This document shows positions 40,155 to 53,550 of a stretch of DNA of 64,000 bases, one piece after another (position 1 is the stretch's first letter; each line of letters starts with the position of its first letter). Source of the DNA: Euwallacea fornicatus. Taxonomy: Eukaryota; Arthropoda; Insecta; Coleoptera; Curculionidae. The notes under the pieces were generated by a model. The model saw only the letters and a program-made list of their open reading frames with translations. It did not search any database and was not told the origin of the DNA. The position numbers were made by a program, and so were the translations under genes. The stretch is taken from the NCBI RefSeq assembly GCF_040115645.1, contig NC_089550.1, positions 62,001 through 126,000 on the forward strand. Reading direction: 5' to 3'.

Positions 40155-40421
40155 ACACGGTGATGCTATTTTAAGTTTTAAATGTTGGACGCAAAGACGT
40201 TTAATGTTGGAATCTGCAAAGAGATGAGTATAGATGCCTAGTCCGACATTAGAATCCTGATTTTAGAACCTTGTGATCTCATATAATAATTTAGTTTAAG
40301 AAGAGAATTTTGATTTTAGCTTTTTATGCCTAAAAATGGTACTAACTTACAATCTAACATTTAGTAATGGGCATAAAGAAGCGTTACTTCATATATATAC
40401 TATTAATACTAAATTGTTGTG

Positions 40422-40886
40422 TGTAAATACGTAATCTAAAAACAAATTTATCCCCCATTTATATACCTCCTAAGTATATGTATAACCAATATATGACGGT
40501 TTTGTAAATTGTCTTTTGAAATTAATTCAGTATTCATCTCTGGTATTACAAAATATTTAATACTTCTGTACATAATACGGATTAACTATATAATGTATAT
40601 TGCCAAATACTGTTATGTAATTATTACTAAAACCCATGTCTGAATTAGAAGCTTTACGGTGTTATAAATATTATTCAATATGTATTTGTATATTTTCGGA
40701 CCCATTGAAAATTTCCTGGAACTTTTTTTAACAATGGGAATGATAATGTAAAACGCAATTGTTAACAAGCAATTTGTAGCAGGAAAAGGGTGTTTCATAT
40801 ACAAATAGATACGTTCTATTATAATGATGTATATATAGTAGACTGAATTTATTTAATATCCTTATAGTGCAATGTTTTTGTATATA
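40422..40886 (+). promoter_or_regulatory. Cluster of four Pumilio-type elements in the 3' UTR
   Basis: TGTAAATA (40,422-40,429), TGTACATA (40,567-40,574), TGTATATA (40,829-40,836) and TGTATATA (40,879-40,886) each match the Pumilio consensus UGUANAUA. From base composition I estimate about 0.2 matches by chance in this length. They suggest post-transcriptional control of the mRNA; binding is not shown. Confidence 0.4.
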
Positions 40887-41123
40887 GATTCCGTTATTGG
40901 ATAGATCTGAAATACAGTTTTGTTCTTCCTTTATATAGACTAGAAGTTTTATTTGAATCTGCATAACCGTTTTAAACGCTATCCCTTCAATTCTTTATAT
41001 TTTGTTTAACTTCACCTTTGCTATTTTAATACTTTACTATTAAATTTTTGATTTCCAAAATTTAGTCTCATGCTTATTTTTTTGTGACGATTCGATACTG
41101 CGACCAAAGGTGGACTTATGTGC

Positions 41124-41151
41124 AATAAACCAAGAAAAACCGTGCAATAAA
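41124..41151 (+). terminator. Tandem AATAAA poly(A) signals for engrailed
   Basis: Two AATAAA hexamers at 41,124-41,129 and 41,146-41,151, the first after the engrailed stop codon, followed by T-rich sequence. An ATTAAA lies at 41,039-41,044 as a weaker alternative. Confidence 0.5.
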
Positions 41152-43379
41152 AAGATAAGAGATTTTATTACCATCTATTTGATTTTCGGAAATAGATTTC
41201 GATGACTTATTGAATATTTTTGTTTAAATATGTTCTATAAGTTTGAGGTGGTTTGTCCATTATTTCACTCGTTTTACTTCGGGATAATGCTTCAAAAAAG
41301 GGGCCACTGGCAAATTGCGTAATATTTTCAATTAAAACAAAGAATAACAATCACCCTTACTAAAAGCTCGGGGGAAAACCCTTGTTCACGCTTCGGTGAC
41401 AAATTGATCATCATCTTTAGAACATAGCGAAAAACTTATTATATACAATATTTGAAACACCTTGAAAATTCATCGGCTGAATCGCTGAGTCACGTCATCA
41501 TTTCAAATGATTTATTAAAGGTGAGTGATTGGTGTTAGATTATTGTACCTAATTTAACTTGTCTGGTTTAAAATTTCATGATCTATGTTGGTGACTAGTA
41601 TAACTAATATTTGTTAATGTGTAGTTTCTTTTATGTGTTCGAAGTTGACTCCTTGTTCAAACATAGATACCCAAGTGTTATCCATATCTACTGAACAAGA
41701 GGCCACCCACTGGTTTTATTAAATAAAATATTTGCACTTTCTTTGATTTTACGCTTCTTGATAATGGTTCTTTGATAATGATGAAAGTATTGCTATATTT
41801 GACTGTGCCTACTAGCAAAAGTGTCCTAGTATATATTTAACGCATAGAAGCCTCTATTTTTAATGTAATGTAGCTGTCCTTTAATTTTTTTTAAAGGTAT
41901 AGAGAGAGAGGTTTCGCCAATATAATTTTTTTTCATTCGCAAGGAATTTTATTGTATGTACATATGTATGTATATGAAATTTCTGATATGTTACATTTTT
42001 TACACATATACATATAACATTTTTTGTATATTAATTTTCGTGTCATAATTTCATCTTCACAAATGTTTAACTAAGTCTGCTTTCTGTTCTAAAAATGGTT
42101 TTAAGATTGAATTTATTTCTATATAATTTTATTTTGTCTTACCATATGTTCTTCAAAGATTTAAAAACATTTTTTTACAAAGTGACTAGGATAATTCTTT
42201 TGATGTTAATATTTTTTCTTTATTCTTCTTTAAATAAAAATAATGTCACTAAACATTAAGGCACAGGGACATGTACATAAAGAGGTCAATATTGTTAAGC
42301 TTACCTGAACAGGCTGAAGCATGGTTGTATGGTGCTAGGAACGCGAAGCTTACCCATGTATGAATGTGTTAAAATAGAAAACAAAGCTTCTAGTCTGAAC
42401 TTTCTTTATACAGACATATAATGTGCTTCCAGTGTGATCGAGCAACCTTTCATATCTGAAAGTAATTATCGCCTAATTATCCATTTTAAAGAGGCATCTA
42501 CACCAAATCGACCGTAATTCTTCCATCTAGATACGACATTTTCAATACTAATAATACGTCTTCCTGAACTAGAAATGTTTCAAAAAAGTTTAGATTTTAT
42601 TGATACCAAATTCTTTGCTTCTACGAGATACATATTTTCTTAAAATAAAAATATAATTTAAAAGATCGGTAGTAAATGTTATTGCAGTGTGCACGAGTCT
42701 TTAGATGAGGATCTTTCTAATGATTTGACAATTGCTATTCTAGTTTTTTCGACAATTCCCCCTCAATACGCCAACAATGCATGGATTCAGTCAAACATTG
42801 TTACTTATGTAACATAACAATACAGGGTAATCCCGTAGGTTATAACTACAGCCGTGCCAACTCATCTTGAAATTATTGCCCCAATTGTTCCTACATATGA
42901 TCCATTATTGCGGGTTTTGTGACATGTAAATGTAAAAACATCAGTCAGATTTTGATAAATTACCAACAGTACGTGGGGAACACCATTAACCTCGAGTAAT
43001 TGTTATTGGGATTGTAAGCCGTGAGCGAAATTCTCCAAATTTGAATATGGGAGGAACAAACAAGGGAGCGAACGTGTTCTGCTATAAGTTTTTTAGCGCT
43101 TTATTGCAAATTTTTCAATATTCTAGCAATAGCAAAAGGGAAAATATATAATTATCACAATTATTAAGTGACTTTGATTTCCCGTCGTTTTTGCACAATT
43201 GAAAGTTTCACTTTTAAAGTGTCCATTTATTCTGTCGCTTTTGCTTAAACGCCATCGAAAGATTTCCCACCAATTGTTACTATTAATTTTTATTTTATAC
43301 GTGTACATGAAAATCAATAAATTACAGTCCCGACACGTAATAAGCATACCCCTTTGTCGATAAGAGTACTCGGCCACCT

Positions 43380-43620
43380 ATCGAAGATCCGAAAACTGTT
43401 GGTATTCCGATGGGTCAACGCGCGGCACTTGTCACACGTCTTGTTAACATTTTTGGCGCGCCTCGTCCGGGTGGTCCGACCATTGTGATTTACGACATGC
43501 GACACCTAAAGGGCGCGCCCGGTTCTGGAACGCGCTCCTAATGAACCGCCGAATTTTTCTTTTTTGCCCACTGCGGCTGCTACTGGTTTCGTTGTGCATA
43601 TCGTAGAAGGTTAATAGGGG
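43380..43620. promoter_or_regulatory. CpG-rich island with two GGCGCGCC octamers
   Basis: The most GC-rich intergenic stretch between the genes. Two copies of the palindrome GGCGCGCC lie 57 bp apart (43,455-43,462 and 43,512-43,519). Between them is TGATTTACGA (about 43,486), which resembles an Exd-Hox composite site. The 63-codon minus-strand frame here has no recognised domain. It could be a conserved enhancer or an unannotated promoter; undecided. Confidence 0.35.
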
Positions 43621-45399
43621 AAATTATGTAATCTAGTTACGGAAAGATCGATGCTACTAGACCCTTACGTTATACAGCAACGCTAATGGCGGCATAGATG
43701 CTCCTGGCCTCAACTGAACGTGTAGGTATACATTCAAACCCAGTTGTTTACCCTTTCTTTTAAAGTCAACACTGCCTATACACTACTATAACGTTTTAGG
43801 TTCATTCAGGTGTGAAGTTCCTAAATAAACATTTCGGCACTTTCGGAAGTTATGGTTTACTACCCGTCAATTTATACAAGTAATTTACAAATGCACGCCC
43901 TATCAGAGGACCTCCGAGATGAAAGTAAAGTAGTTTAAAATTAACGCAATCAAAGCGCCGAAAATAAATAACGAGGAACGAGTCTGAGAATGCAGTCCAA
44001 GTGAGCCGAATTAAAAGTGAATAAATCATACAGCAAAGGGGCCCCAATTAAACAAATGTCGCCCCGTCGGGCTCTAATAGAGCGACGCGGTGTGGTCGTG
44101 TTTGAAACTGCTAATGAGGGCGGCGATTACTTCGAAAAAGTCGTATATCTGGATTTTTTGGAACTCTAAGGAAAGCTTTTTAGTTAATTTAGAACGATTT
44201 ATGTACATCAACGTAAATACGGTAGGTAATAATGGACACAAAGATTGCTTTCACTTAAACGTACTGAAGTAGCAACTATCAGGGCCGGTAAAAAAATGAA
44301 CTTTGCATAATATTATTTTGACTTATCGTTTTGAAAATCCATAACAAGTCCGCCAAACCCATTAGATGCACAAAAATTTCCGATTTACAGACTGCAGGTG
44401 TTATCACTCTTGAAAGGTGGCAACTCTATTTCAAAGTGATAACAGTTAAAAATCTAGAAAATTTTGAGGTAACCGAAATCAAAATTAAACTATCCAAGTC
44501 CAACTAGGAGGATTTCTAGTATTCGAATGGATGTTATTAAACGCTTTTGCACCAAATCAGAGTTACTGAGCATCTCGCAATGACACTGGAAAAAATTCAA
44601 GGTGCGGAAAAATACACTCTCCTACAGCGTGTGCTATTTTAATTCTTAAGAGCTACGAAGCTAATGTTTATTCAATATGATGCACAAATATACCTATATA
44701 TAAATGATCGTTCAGAAAATGCAAAGAAAATAAAAAAATACGTTTAAAAATGCTTCAATAAAATGGGTTAAAGGAAAAAGAAAGAGCGATTGTCGTATTT
44801 GTTCTGAAAGGCAAAGACATCCGGTGGTAAGTCTGAATTTTCGGGCCATCAGAAAAGCCGGAGATGTAAATAAAGTTCGAGTGTTGTAAAGGTTTGTCTA
44901 GTTATACTGTTTTATTTCTGCTAAGGTTTGGGCCTTTAGTTGCGTATCTTCAGAGATATGGTTTAATTACTATGTTTTGTCCTAAGGGAAAGTAGATGTA
45001 AATGTATTAAGAAATCATGGATTTAGCTGTGTAGGAAAGGGATGGTGTTATGAAGAAAGTGGTTCAAAGAATCATTCAGAGAAAGAGGATTTGCTTTGCC
45101 TAGCGTTACTTGTGATTTGAGAAATACCGTTGAACCCCCTCCTCTGGCATTGCTGATAGAGCCACCACGTTTACTGTTGTACTGCTAGTCTCCTTAGTTT
45201 TGTCCCTGTCCCAGTTTTATTTCGTGTAGGTGGTAAATATACTCATGCTCAAAAAGAATAATAGTATATAATACATATTCTTGAAATTTCTTCATAAATT
45301 TTCTATAGGTAGGTATTTACTTTCAAAACGTATTAAGATCTCCCCTATGTACTAGATACTTAATCAATCTCTATAAACCCAAGTTCCATCCAGATCATA

Positions 45400-45715
45400 A
45401 GCCCCATTATCGCCATTACAGAGCCATTATACCGCAACTCCCTTGCCCTCACCTCATTGTCCGGATAATATTATCTGCAAACATCAAACATTCCTTTGAC
45501 AGGGGAGTCGTCCCACTTCATCCTTCGGGAAACATTTGTCCCTAATTAGAGCAATTGTTGGAGCAGTTAGGAGCTTCTCGGTGACATTAGGGGGCAGTCG
45601 GGTTTTGAATATATGGCGGAACAGTTTATTTTAAAGCCCTTAGTTAGGACTATTTTTGGCTGCTGAAATGGCAATATGGGGGTTATAAGGGCCATGTGGC
45701 GGGGCAAATAATGTG
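45400..45715. promoter_or_regulatory. GCCAT cluster, candidate Polycomb response element
   Basis: Five Pho-core GCCAT motifs in about 290 bp: plus strand at 45,412-45,416, 45,423-45,427 and 45,691-45,695; minus strand at 45,613-45,617 (as CCGCCAT) and 45,668-45,672. About 0.3 are expected by chance from base composition. G-rich tracts (GGGGGCAGTCGGG about 45,591; GGCGGGG about 45,698) could serve Sp1/KLF factors. In flies the en/inv domain is Polycomb-regulated by Pho-containing PREs. PRE identity here is inferred. Confidence 0.35.
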
Positions 45716-46879
45716 CCACAGTTCGTTTGAAAAGTGAATTATTAATATAAATTTTAATTAGGCTAGATATGTTGCTTTTTGATTATGTGAATAATGATTG
45801 AAACTATTTGATTTTCCTTAAATGTTCATATACATAATGCGTTTTTCAGCTTTATGAAAAACATAGAAAATGCATTTAGCAAATTACTTTTCAATACGTC
45901 TGGAATTAAATGTATGGCAGATCAAAAGCATATTTTTAGCGATTGCGTGACCTCAAAGCTTGTCCATGACATGATTTTTCCATTACAATTGTTAATAAAA
46001 ATAAAACTTCAATTAAATATAAATGAGGTAACAATGCATTAACCAGTCTTTTACAATATATTTGTAAAGAGAAATTTTTAGAGGACTTATACCTTAAAAT
46101 TTCTAGGTTACCCATATTTTCGAAAGACTTTCCTAGAAAGCTTAGAAGATTCTATTTGGATTCTGATCTGGAAAAATATCTAATTTTAAGTACCTCCAAA
46201 ATGCACTTCAGCAATTTCTTTCCTAAAATGCCATACAGCCCTAAAAGTGAAGAATGCCGAATTCGCTGATAACGTCAACAGAAATATGAATACTTTGATT
46301 CCTTATAGAACAAATGGTTGGAAGTATGGTAAGACCGAATTTACTCAAAAGTAAAACAAATATGGGTTAGCCCTTCTCAAATATTAAGCATGTCAAGCCA
46401 TTCTAACTGTCGAGAATCACCCAGACTCCATCAAGTTTCCATTTCCATCAAAGTATATCTGGAAAAAACTGGAATATCAATTTTGTTTTTAAATTATAAA
46501 ACACTAACTAGAGTTTTGCTACTAGGAAATACGACACACACAGCAGACATACTATAACTCGGAATCAAGTTTAGCATTACAAATGATATAAGCTTAGTTT
46601 TTTGACTTAGTAGAGGTATGAATGATGATATATCCGTATTGTTGATTTTGGCTAATCTATTTGATTTGATAATAAATGAAGTGTAAAGAACAAGTGAAAG
46701 GCAAATAACTCCCTGAAGAGTGCATTCCCTCGGTTTTTGGATAATGCAGGACAGAATTTAATATATGAAGTCATCAGTATCAACATCTGTGTCTCATTTT
46801 ACTGTTATGAACATTATTCTCCAGATGATAATGATTGTATTTCCGTCCTTTCAATTTTACCGTTTTCAAGTAATTGACT

Positions 46880-47050
46880 AATCTAGACCTCAATTTCAAA
46901 AGAAATTCGTAATAAACGGACGAATTGACCACGTCCCCTGTCGCTATTGCAATTTCGCGGTATGTAAAGAGCGCTTTCAAGTTGTGATAGTCTCGGACCA
47001 CACACGTTGGCGTGAGTCTTGACCAACGTACGTCCACTATACGGTTCGCC
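46880..47050. promoter_or_regulatory. GC-elevated block sharing a 14-mer with the 18.5-kb element
   Basis: Contains GACCACACACGTTG (46,996-47,009), identical to 18,552-18,565 on the same strand, with a Runx-like ACCACA, plus a palindromic ACGTACGT about 20 bp further on. GC content exceeds that of its flanks. An 85-codon minus-strand frame spans it without a recognised domain. Confidence 0.3.
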
Positions 47051-50000
47051 TTGTTTAATGCGAAATTAATAGATAAAGCAATTTATTTTTAGCAAAGTAA
47101 TTGTTCATTAGAATTTGCAGGTTTTTCCCTTTATAGTGAGACGAATGACGCTTATTAAATAAGAGTATGTTTTATCTTACATGTAATTTATTTATTAATC
47201 AGAATATGCAAGGTTTTGTGTCGAGAAGAAGTGAAGATGAAGTTTTTGATTGAATTTTCAACTTTTTTGTATAATATGAATTAATTCTTAAAAATATTAG
47301 CATATTAATGGTTGTCCCTAGAAATATCTTAGTTGACAGTAACTGTATTTGAGAAAGCTACCTATATTTTGTTATAATATTAAGTTCCAGTGTTATCAAA
47401 AATTCTAACTAGTAACAGTTCAAATTACCACAAATCTAATCTGGTTGACATTAACAAATTGAAGAGGCATCTTGTACAAGCAAAGAATAACATAAATATG
47501 CATATGTTTTAGTTAAGTAACTGAAGAAGTAATATCAACGGCTTTATCAAAATAACTGGTTTAAAAGTCGGTTCGTTAGGAAAGCCCGACAGAAAGAGAT
47601 TATTAAGATAGAAAGCAATTAAGTCACTGTTAATTACTTTATTGGCCAGTGACAGTTGTTTATTAACATGGCGGGGTCTGTTCGCAGATGTTTATCTGAC
47701 GTTATCGCTGCGTGTGTGGCGTTTACGTATTTTTCGAAAAGTGTGTACAATGTCTCTTTCTCGATTTTGAATAGGAATAAAAGAGAAAAATGTTTAGAAA
47801 ACAATTTAAAATGGTTATTATTGCTCCATCATCACACTACATCCAGCACCTCTTGAATGGTCCTCGTCAACATGTGGCTTGCAAGTAGCAACCATAGGTG
47901 AAGAGAGAGAATCCGCCCCCTTTGGGGAAAACCGTCGCCACCCTAAATTTGACTCCTTTCCCACATAGTTAGTGGCAATTATTCTGTTTTCTGGAAATAT
48001 TGTATGGATTCTGGTCTCTGTGGGTAGACTGTCGATGTTTGTGTAGAATACTTTCTATGACTCTCATCCGGAGCCCTTTATTTTTTTAATGTAGTCCGGA
48101 ATCTTAATCTACAATTCATCCTCTGGTAGATTTTCTACAGCGTTCAATGAAGCTCTTACTAGCATTGGCAGCCTAAACCGACCCACCGTTCAGCTAGTCT
48201 AGAGCTTTCCTGTCGATTGTGCCCTTAGCACTAGTTCTCTCTGACCGAGCACGTTTTTTACCTGTTAAATTGCTCTAAACAAAGTTGACATTTCTTCATT
48301 TTTAAGTTTTCTAGAGTTTGGCGCGAATTTGATCAATAACAGTTCTGGAGATGTGATTTGAGCAGAGTGGCGAGACGCTTTCGAATTGATATTAAGACTC
48401 CTCTTAAAGAACAGTCCAATCCAGATCCAGAGTCTCTATCAAGACACTTTGAGGAAAGTTCTCCTCCTTGAACGAACAGTCAGGTTCGAATGGGATATTC
48501 TCTCCAATGGGATGCATTGTTCTTGAGGGGGAATAAGAAATGTATTTCTTACAGACATTTTTGCGTCATGTTCACTGAACTGCATCTTTATGATATATTT
48601 ATTTAGGATTGTGAAATTTAAGTTAGAGCGCAGAATCATGTATTGGACACATAATAACTGAAAATAGATCACTCACTTGAAACTTATCTAAGTATTTCGT
48701 AAGCAATTCTGATCGTTATGAATCACAATACCAACGTTTAAACTTCCATTAATTATAACACCACCGCATCATTAATAACATCATTCACTTCTTCCAAATT
48801 TTCAAAATTGGTTTCTTAATGCAGCCGCAAAGATGACTTGAAAAATTAATCTCAAAAGCCAACATCACACAGAATTCTTTTGACAATTGGAGATGTGATA
48901 TTGAGATGTCATTTGTATGTTTGATGTGTCCATTGTGCTGACAATACTGGTTCCTACTGTATTTACCAAACACTCACCGGACGATTTCTGCTCAAGAAGT
49001 TAACAATGGTCTTGTTTATATTCTCAAGGGCATTAAGTCGGTAGCTGGGTTATTGAGAGGAACGTCCTATATGGCACTGACCATAATGGTTTGACATTAA
49101 AATTAATTAAATGTGGTTGAATGTGTAGCCTGCATGTTTTTTTGAGAGTTGCTATCAAAATTCTAGGACCCTTAAGAGTTGGACATGGCCCTTGGAAGTC
49201 ACTATTGAAATGCAATTAAAAAACGAAAATTACTTAAACAGCTTATAAATAAATTATATATTTTCTTCTGCGCTCTGGCTGGTACCAGCAAAGTTTAATT
49301 GCCTGCAACACTTCGAGGGTAATAAATTATCTTCAAGTTAGGTTTCGGCTCAGCTAGATGGGCTTGTGCATTAAACGTGATAAATTATGTAGAGCAAATT
49401 TGTTGATGGATTTAAAATGCCTCTTTCAACCGTGAGTTCTTATTTTTAAAAGGAGATTAGTTGATTCGATTTACGTCTTAGGTGAAAGCTTGATAGTAAT
49501 AAGGCTCTAAAAACTGATACAGCAGCGGGGCATCAGTAAGAGGGATTGTGTTTTCAGTGCATGTTTGAAGTTGGTAATAGAAGGGATAAACCGTTCTGTA
49601 CAGTTTATGGAAATAATTGAAAGTAGTTTAGTCATTGCTTTATTATAATGCATTTCCCAATGGTTGGATCAAAAAGAATAAGGATTGAGTTAGTTAAGCT
49701 CCTGCAGTTTTTGAAATATTATGACAAAATTTTGATAATTTGCAACTAATTTTTTCATGTTATATAAATGGCCATTTATTGAAAATAGTAACTCCCTCTT
49801 CAATATAAAGCTGTTTTATCTTTTGCATTTCTTCCGAATACGTTTTCTGTCATGTCTTTGCGAAAGTCTTTAGCAATGCATATGAATTTCCAGGAAGAAA
49901 TGCGTATACTGTAAATCTCTAAATTTCAACTTAATATATCGAAAACTATAGGAGCTATGGGGAAGAAAATAAAATTGAAATTAATGTAGAAAAAATTCAT

Positions 50001-50129
50001 GGTAAGCCCGCAAAAGGAATGAGCATTCAGGTATAAATGATGAAAGAAGATATTCGGCAACCTGACGACGTTCTGTGTATTTTTACTGGCTGGCGTAAAC
50101 TTTTTAAGTAAGTAGATTTCAATACTTGT

Positions 50130-50180
50130 GCATTATTTATTATTGTTCATTATTCAATATTACTCATTATTTATTATTGG
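50130..50180. repeat. ATTATT-rich direct repeat
   Basis: CATTATTTATTATTG occurs at 50,131-50,145 and again at 50,165-50,179, period 34 bp, within a TTA/ATT-rich stretch; a small tandem duplication. Confidence 0.6.
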
Positions 50181-52629
50181 TATTTATTCAATCTGACTAG
50201 CAATTATTTCAAAACCAATTGAAGGCAACAATTTAACAAAAAAACATCTCAACTACTTAGCACTAATTACATTCATAATGGCAGCCATTGAATACCAAAT
50301 TATCTAGATTCGTCCATATACGGCTATTTATATTATACCACTATATGAAAAAGGATGAAATAAATATTAGTTGTTTTATGGATATCTGAAAGGCTATCTA
50401 TTTAATTTGCCAAAGGAACAACAAAAATACCTATAAAAAGTGACATATTCAATAAATTACTCTGTAATGTTGCTACTGGTAAGATTAATTGAGCATACAC
50501 ATGATTGATGAAATATCGGTGAAATTACTATCAACTTCGTATCGATCATTGATTTACAATTGGGAGTGGTACATGACCGGAGGTCATGCAATTAATTCTA
50601 GATCTGCCTCTTTAATCAACTTGAAAATCTGCACTAACTATACACTTATTCAATTAGTATTATCCGAACTTATATGTACGAGTAGTATCATAATTCGCTG
50701 AAAACACAGTACATGATTCTCTATGGCGCCGGTAAAAGACCGCTTTTTTTCCCTTAAGAATTGATTGAAATATTAGGCTTTAAAAGATTTGACTCATACT
50801 ATACTCGGACCCTTCCATTTTCGGTTAAATATTCGCTCGTGAGATACACTGAACAATCCATTCACGATTATTTTCATTTTTCCTTCCAATGTGATAAATT
50901 CGATTTTGTCTTAAAACTGGTGCAATTTCTCCAAAACTGAGCCTCAAACATCGAAATAACGCAAAAAATGGCAGGTTACAAAGATTATTAGCTTCTGCGT
51001 CTGCTAGTGTAAAGTTTCGAGGGCGCATATCTCACAGTGGTGTTCCCACTACATCGATATGCGCAAATAAATGTAAGTTCCTAAGCTTCTGACATATGTC
51101 AGGTTAAATGCGCATTGTGAGCTGTTAACGTTGTCTCAATTGAGACCGATAATTTCCAGCAAATTCCATGAATGCCCTTGCTTTTATCTGTTTGGAAAAG
51201 TTGCAAATATTTTAGTAATTTCACTCTAAATGAATATGACATCTCCAGATATATTCCAAATGAAAGAACCAGGCAGTTGGGCGAAGTTCGGCTTGTTTGG
51301 AGTAATCGTTTACCCTCATGAGATTTACTCTTCACTGGATTCTATGCATTATTGAGTAGGTTTTCGGTAACATAGCAGCACTAATACTAACAGAGATAAA
51401 TTCGTCCAGAATGAAATATTAGTACTGGTAATGCAGAGGAATTGAAAGAACGCCACTACATTCATTTATCACCATTCTCACAAATACTTTGGATTTTGAT
51501 TTTCCTTTGGTTTTTACTCTTTTGTTTGGATTATTTAAACTCGTAATGCATCCAGGGTTATACTAGACATCACGCAATGTCTAACACCTCGTGATTCAGG
51601 GGAGAGGCTCGTGCAAGGTGCAATAAACTGCTTTTTATCAACACTTTCCAACGTCAATGTGGGTGCATAAATCAACTGATAAGTTATGGCTTAATGGTGC
51701 ATTACTGAAGTAACACCCTATAATTTCGGTTTACTTCAGCTTTCGTGCTGTTCTCGTTATGCGAACGAATTTCACTTGGTGATTATTACTTCGTAGAGCT
51801 AAGACCTTCTTTCAATATAAGCTTTCCGTGAAGGTAGCCATTACGTGAGTGAAATGATTCTATTAAAGTTCCATGTCGATAGAGCTGCTTACATAATGTA
51901 TATATATGTATAGCATTATGCATCTAACATCACGGCTCTAGCTAGATAGGGAAATTAAGACGATTTAGCAAGCACCCGCTTTAATATATAATCATCACAA
52001 AAATGGCAAGATCAAAATAACGTTAACTTCACTTTCAAAAATAACTGTGATATGAGCTTTGTAAAAGCGAAAATGTAAGAATGATATAACTCTCCGCTGA
52101 AAAACCTTAAACAGAATCCCCAAGATGCGTTCAGGTCTGTTTTGAAAACAAATCTATTCCATCTGAAACCATGTTGCAATAATATTTTTTACTTCGTCAA
52201 TTTCCCTCCATTTTTCTATCTACTCAGTGTCTTGATCTTTACGGTATTTGCTGGAAAACTTTCCACGTAGACTTTAAACTTCCGACAAATATTTGATTAT
52301 ATTTTGCCCTTATTAAAAATAAAACCGTGCAGTTGACGGAATTTGGGGAGATGCCTAATAGGAATCAGCAACGAAAGCGTTGTCTGATCTTTTGTTCTTG
52401 TAACCATGGAAACGAATCCAAGGCATACCCTGACAGTATTTTGATTTATATCAGTTAAAATGAAATAAAACTTTATTTTAGGAGAAACGGTTAAAGATAA
52501 GTATAAGACATATTGGTATTACTTGAAAGGGCATTAAATAGTGATTCGAATGAATACATAAAAATGTATATATTCTATTTAAAATAAACAAGATATTCTA
52601 AATCATAAGTGAGTAAGATGTAATCAATA

Positions 52630-53075
52630 TTTTTGCTCACCCTGTATATTAAATTTCAAAAGAACTATTTTCAACTTGAAGAAGTATCTGTTGTTAAGAC
52701 GCACCGGTCAAAAAACGGTAATTAAGTAATTCATTTCACATAGAAAAAAATATTTACTAAACCCTTACGTTTTTACATTTCGTGAAATTTCTCAATGAGT
52801 ATTTGTTTTGGGCCTATTGAGTGTTATACAAACTTCTACTATTTTCTTTTTTCATTTCAAATATAAAAAAAATATAGGGTGTTAGATTTAAAAAAACGTA
52901 AGTTTGCATTGTATCTTTTTTTGCGCACCCTATATAAATGACAATATTTTTAAAACGTGCTCTATAAGGTCGTTTATATAAGTGTAAAAACAATTTTTCA
53001 TCAACACCATTAATAAAGCCGTAATCGTCCGAAACACTCTTATTAGACCACCCTGTATGTACCCTATATAATGAT
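52630..53075. repeat. Cluster of ACAGGGTG/TATAGGGTG repeat ends
   Basis: Four related motifs in about 430 bp: CTCACCCTGTATATT (about 52,637), ATATAGGGTG (about 52,872), GCACCCTATATA (about 52,925) and CCACCCTGTATG (about 53,050). The middle two face each other and bracket about 45 bp, like a miniature inverted-repeat unit; the outer ones read as ends of one or more insect interspersed repeats in minus orientation. Part lies in a 91-codon minus-strand frame that I regard as non-coding. Probably nested relics. Confidence 0.45.
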
Positions 53076-53279
53076 TTCTTATTTTTCAAAACTTCAATGT
53101 AAACGTGTATTTTAATACTGCCAAATCAATGCCCCAAACTATTTCGTTTTTCAAAATCTTTAGAGCGATCCACATTTTCATGATTCACTAACTATAACCG
53201 AATTGAAGTTCGTCAATCTAAATAAATTAAAACCCATTTACAAAATCAGTTCAATAACAAGAAGGTTAAAGGACTAACG

Positions 53280-53550
53280 GATTCAAGCCATCCATAAGTT
53301 ATAATTGATTTATTGGTATATCGTGTCCAGCGCAACACCCGTTCTTCTAACGAACAATTAATTTCGGAAAATATAAAGAATTGGGCGCGGATCGCTCTCC
53401 ATTGGCCATAATTCTTCGCCATCGCCTTTCCCCAGTTCAATTACTTATTAACCATAATTGATTTATATCCTTCTGGTTGCCTTACTCTAATTGATTTGGA
53501 TTGGGTATTGCCGTGAACCGGATTGAAATTTATGTCTCGCGATGGCCCAT
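53280..53550. promoter_or_regulatory. Second GCCAT cluster with homeodomain sites, candidate PRE/enhancer
   Basis: GCCAT cores at 53,287-53,291, 53,405-53,409 and 53,418-53,422 and, on the minus strand, at 53,542-53,546, interleaved with TAATTGATT-type homeodomain sites (about 53,453 and 53,489). GC content rises locally (GGGCGCGGATCG at about 53,383). Proposed as a candidate Pho-bound or Hox-responsive element; no functional evidence in the sequence itself. Confidence 0.3.

Larger units (their letters stand above)
40155..41170 (+). other. en: engrailed 3' UTR (inferred)
   Basis: About 1 kb of AT-rich sequence after the stop, with no AATAAA before 41,124. It contains four exact UGUANAUA (Pumilio-type) elements, listed separately. 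The extent is inferred from the first poly(A) signals. Confidence 0.55.
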
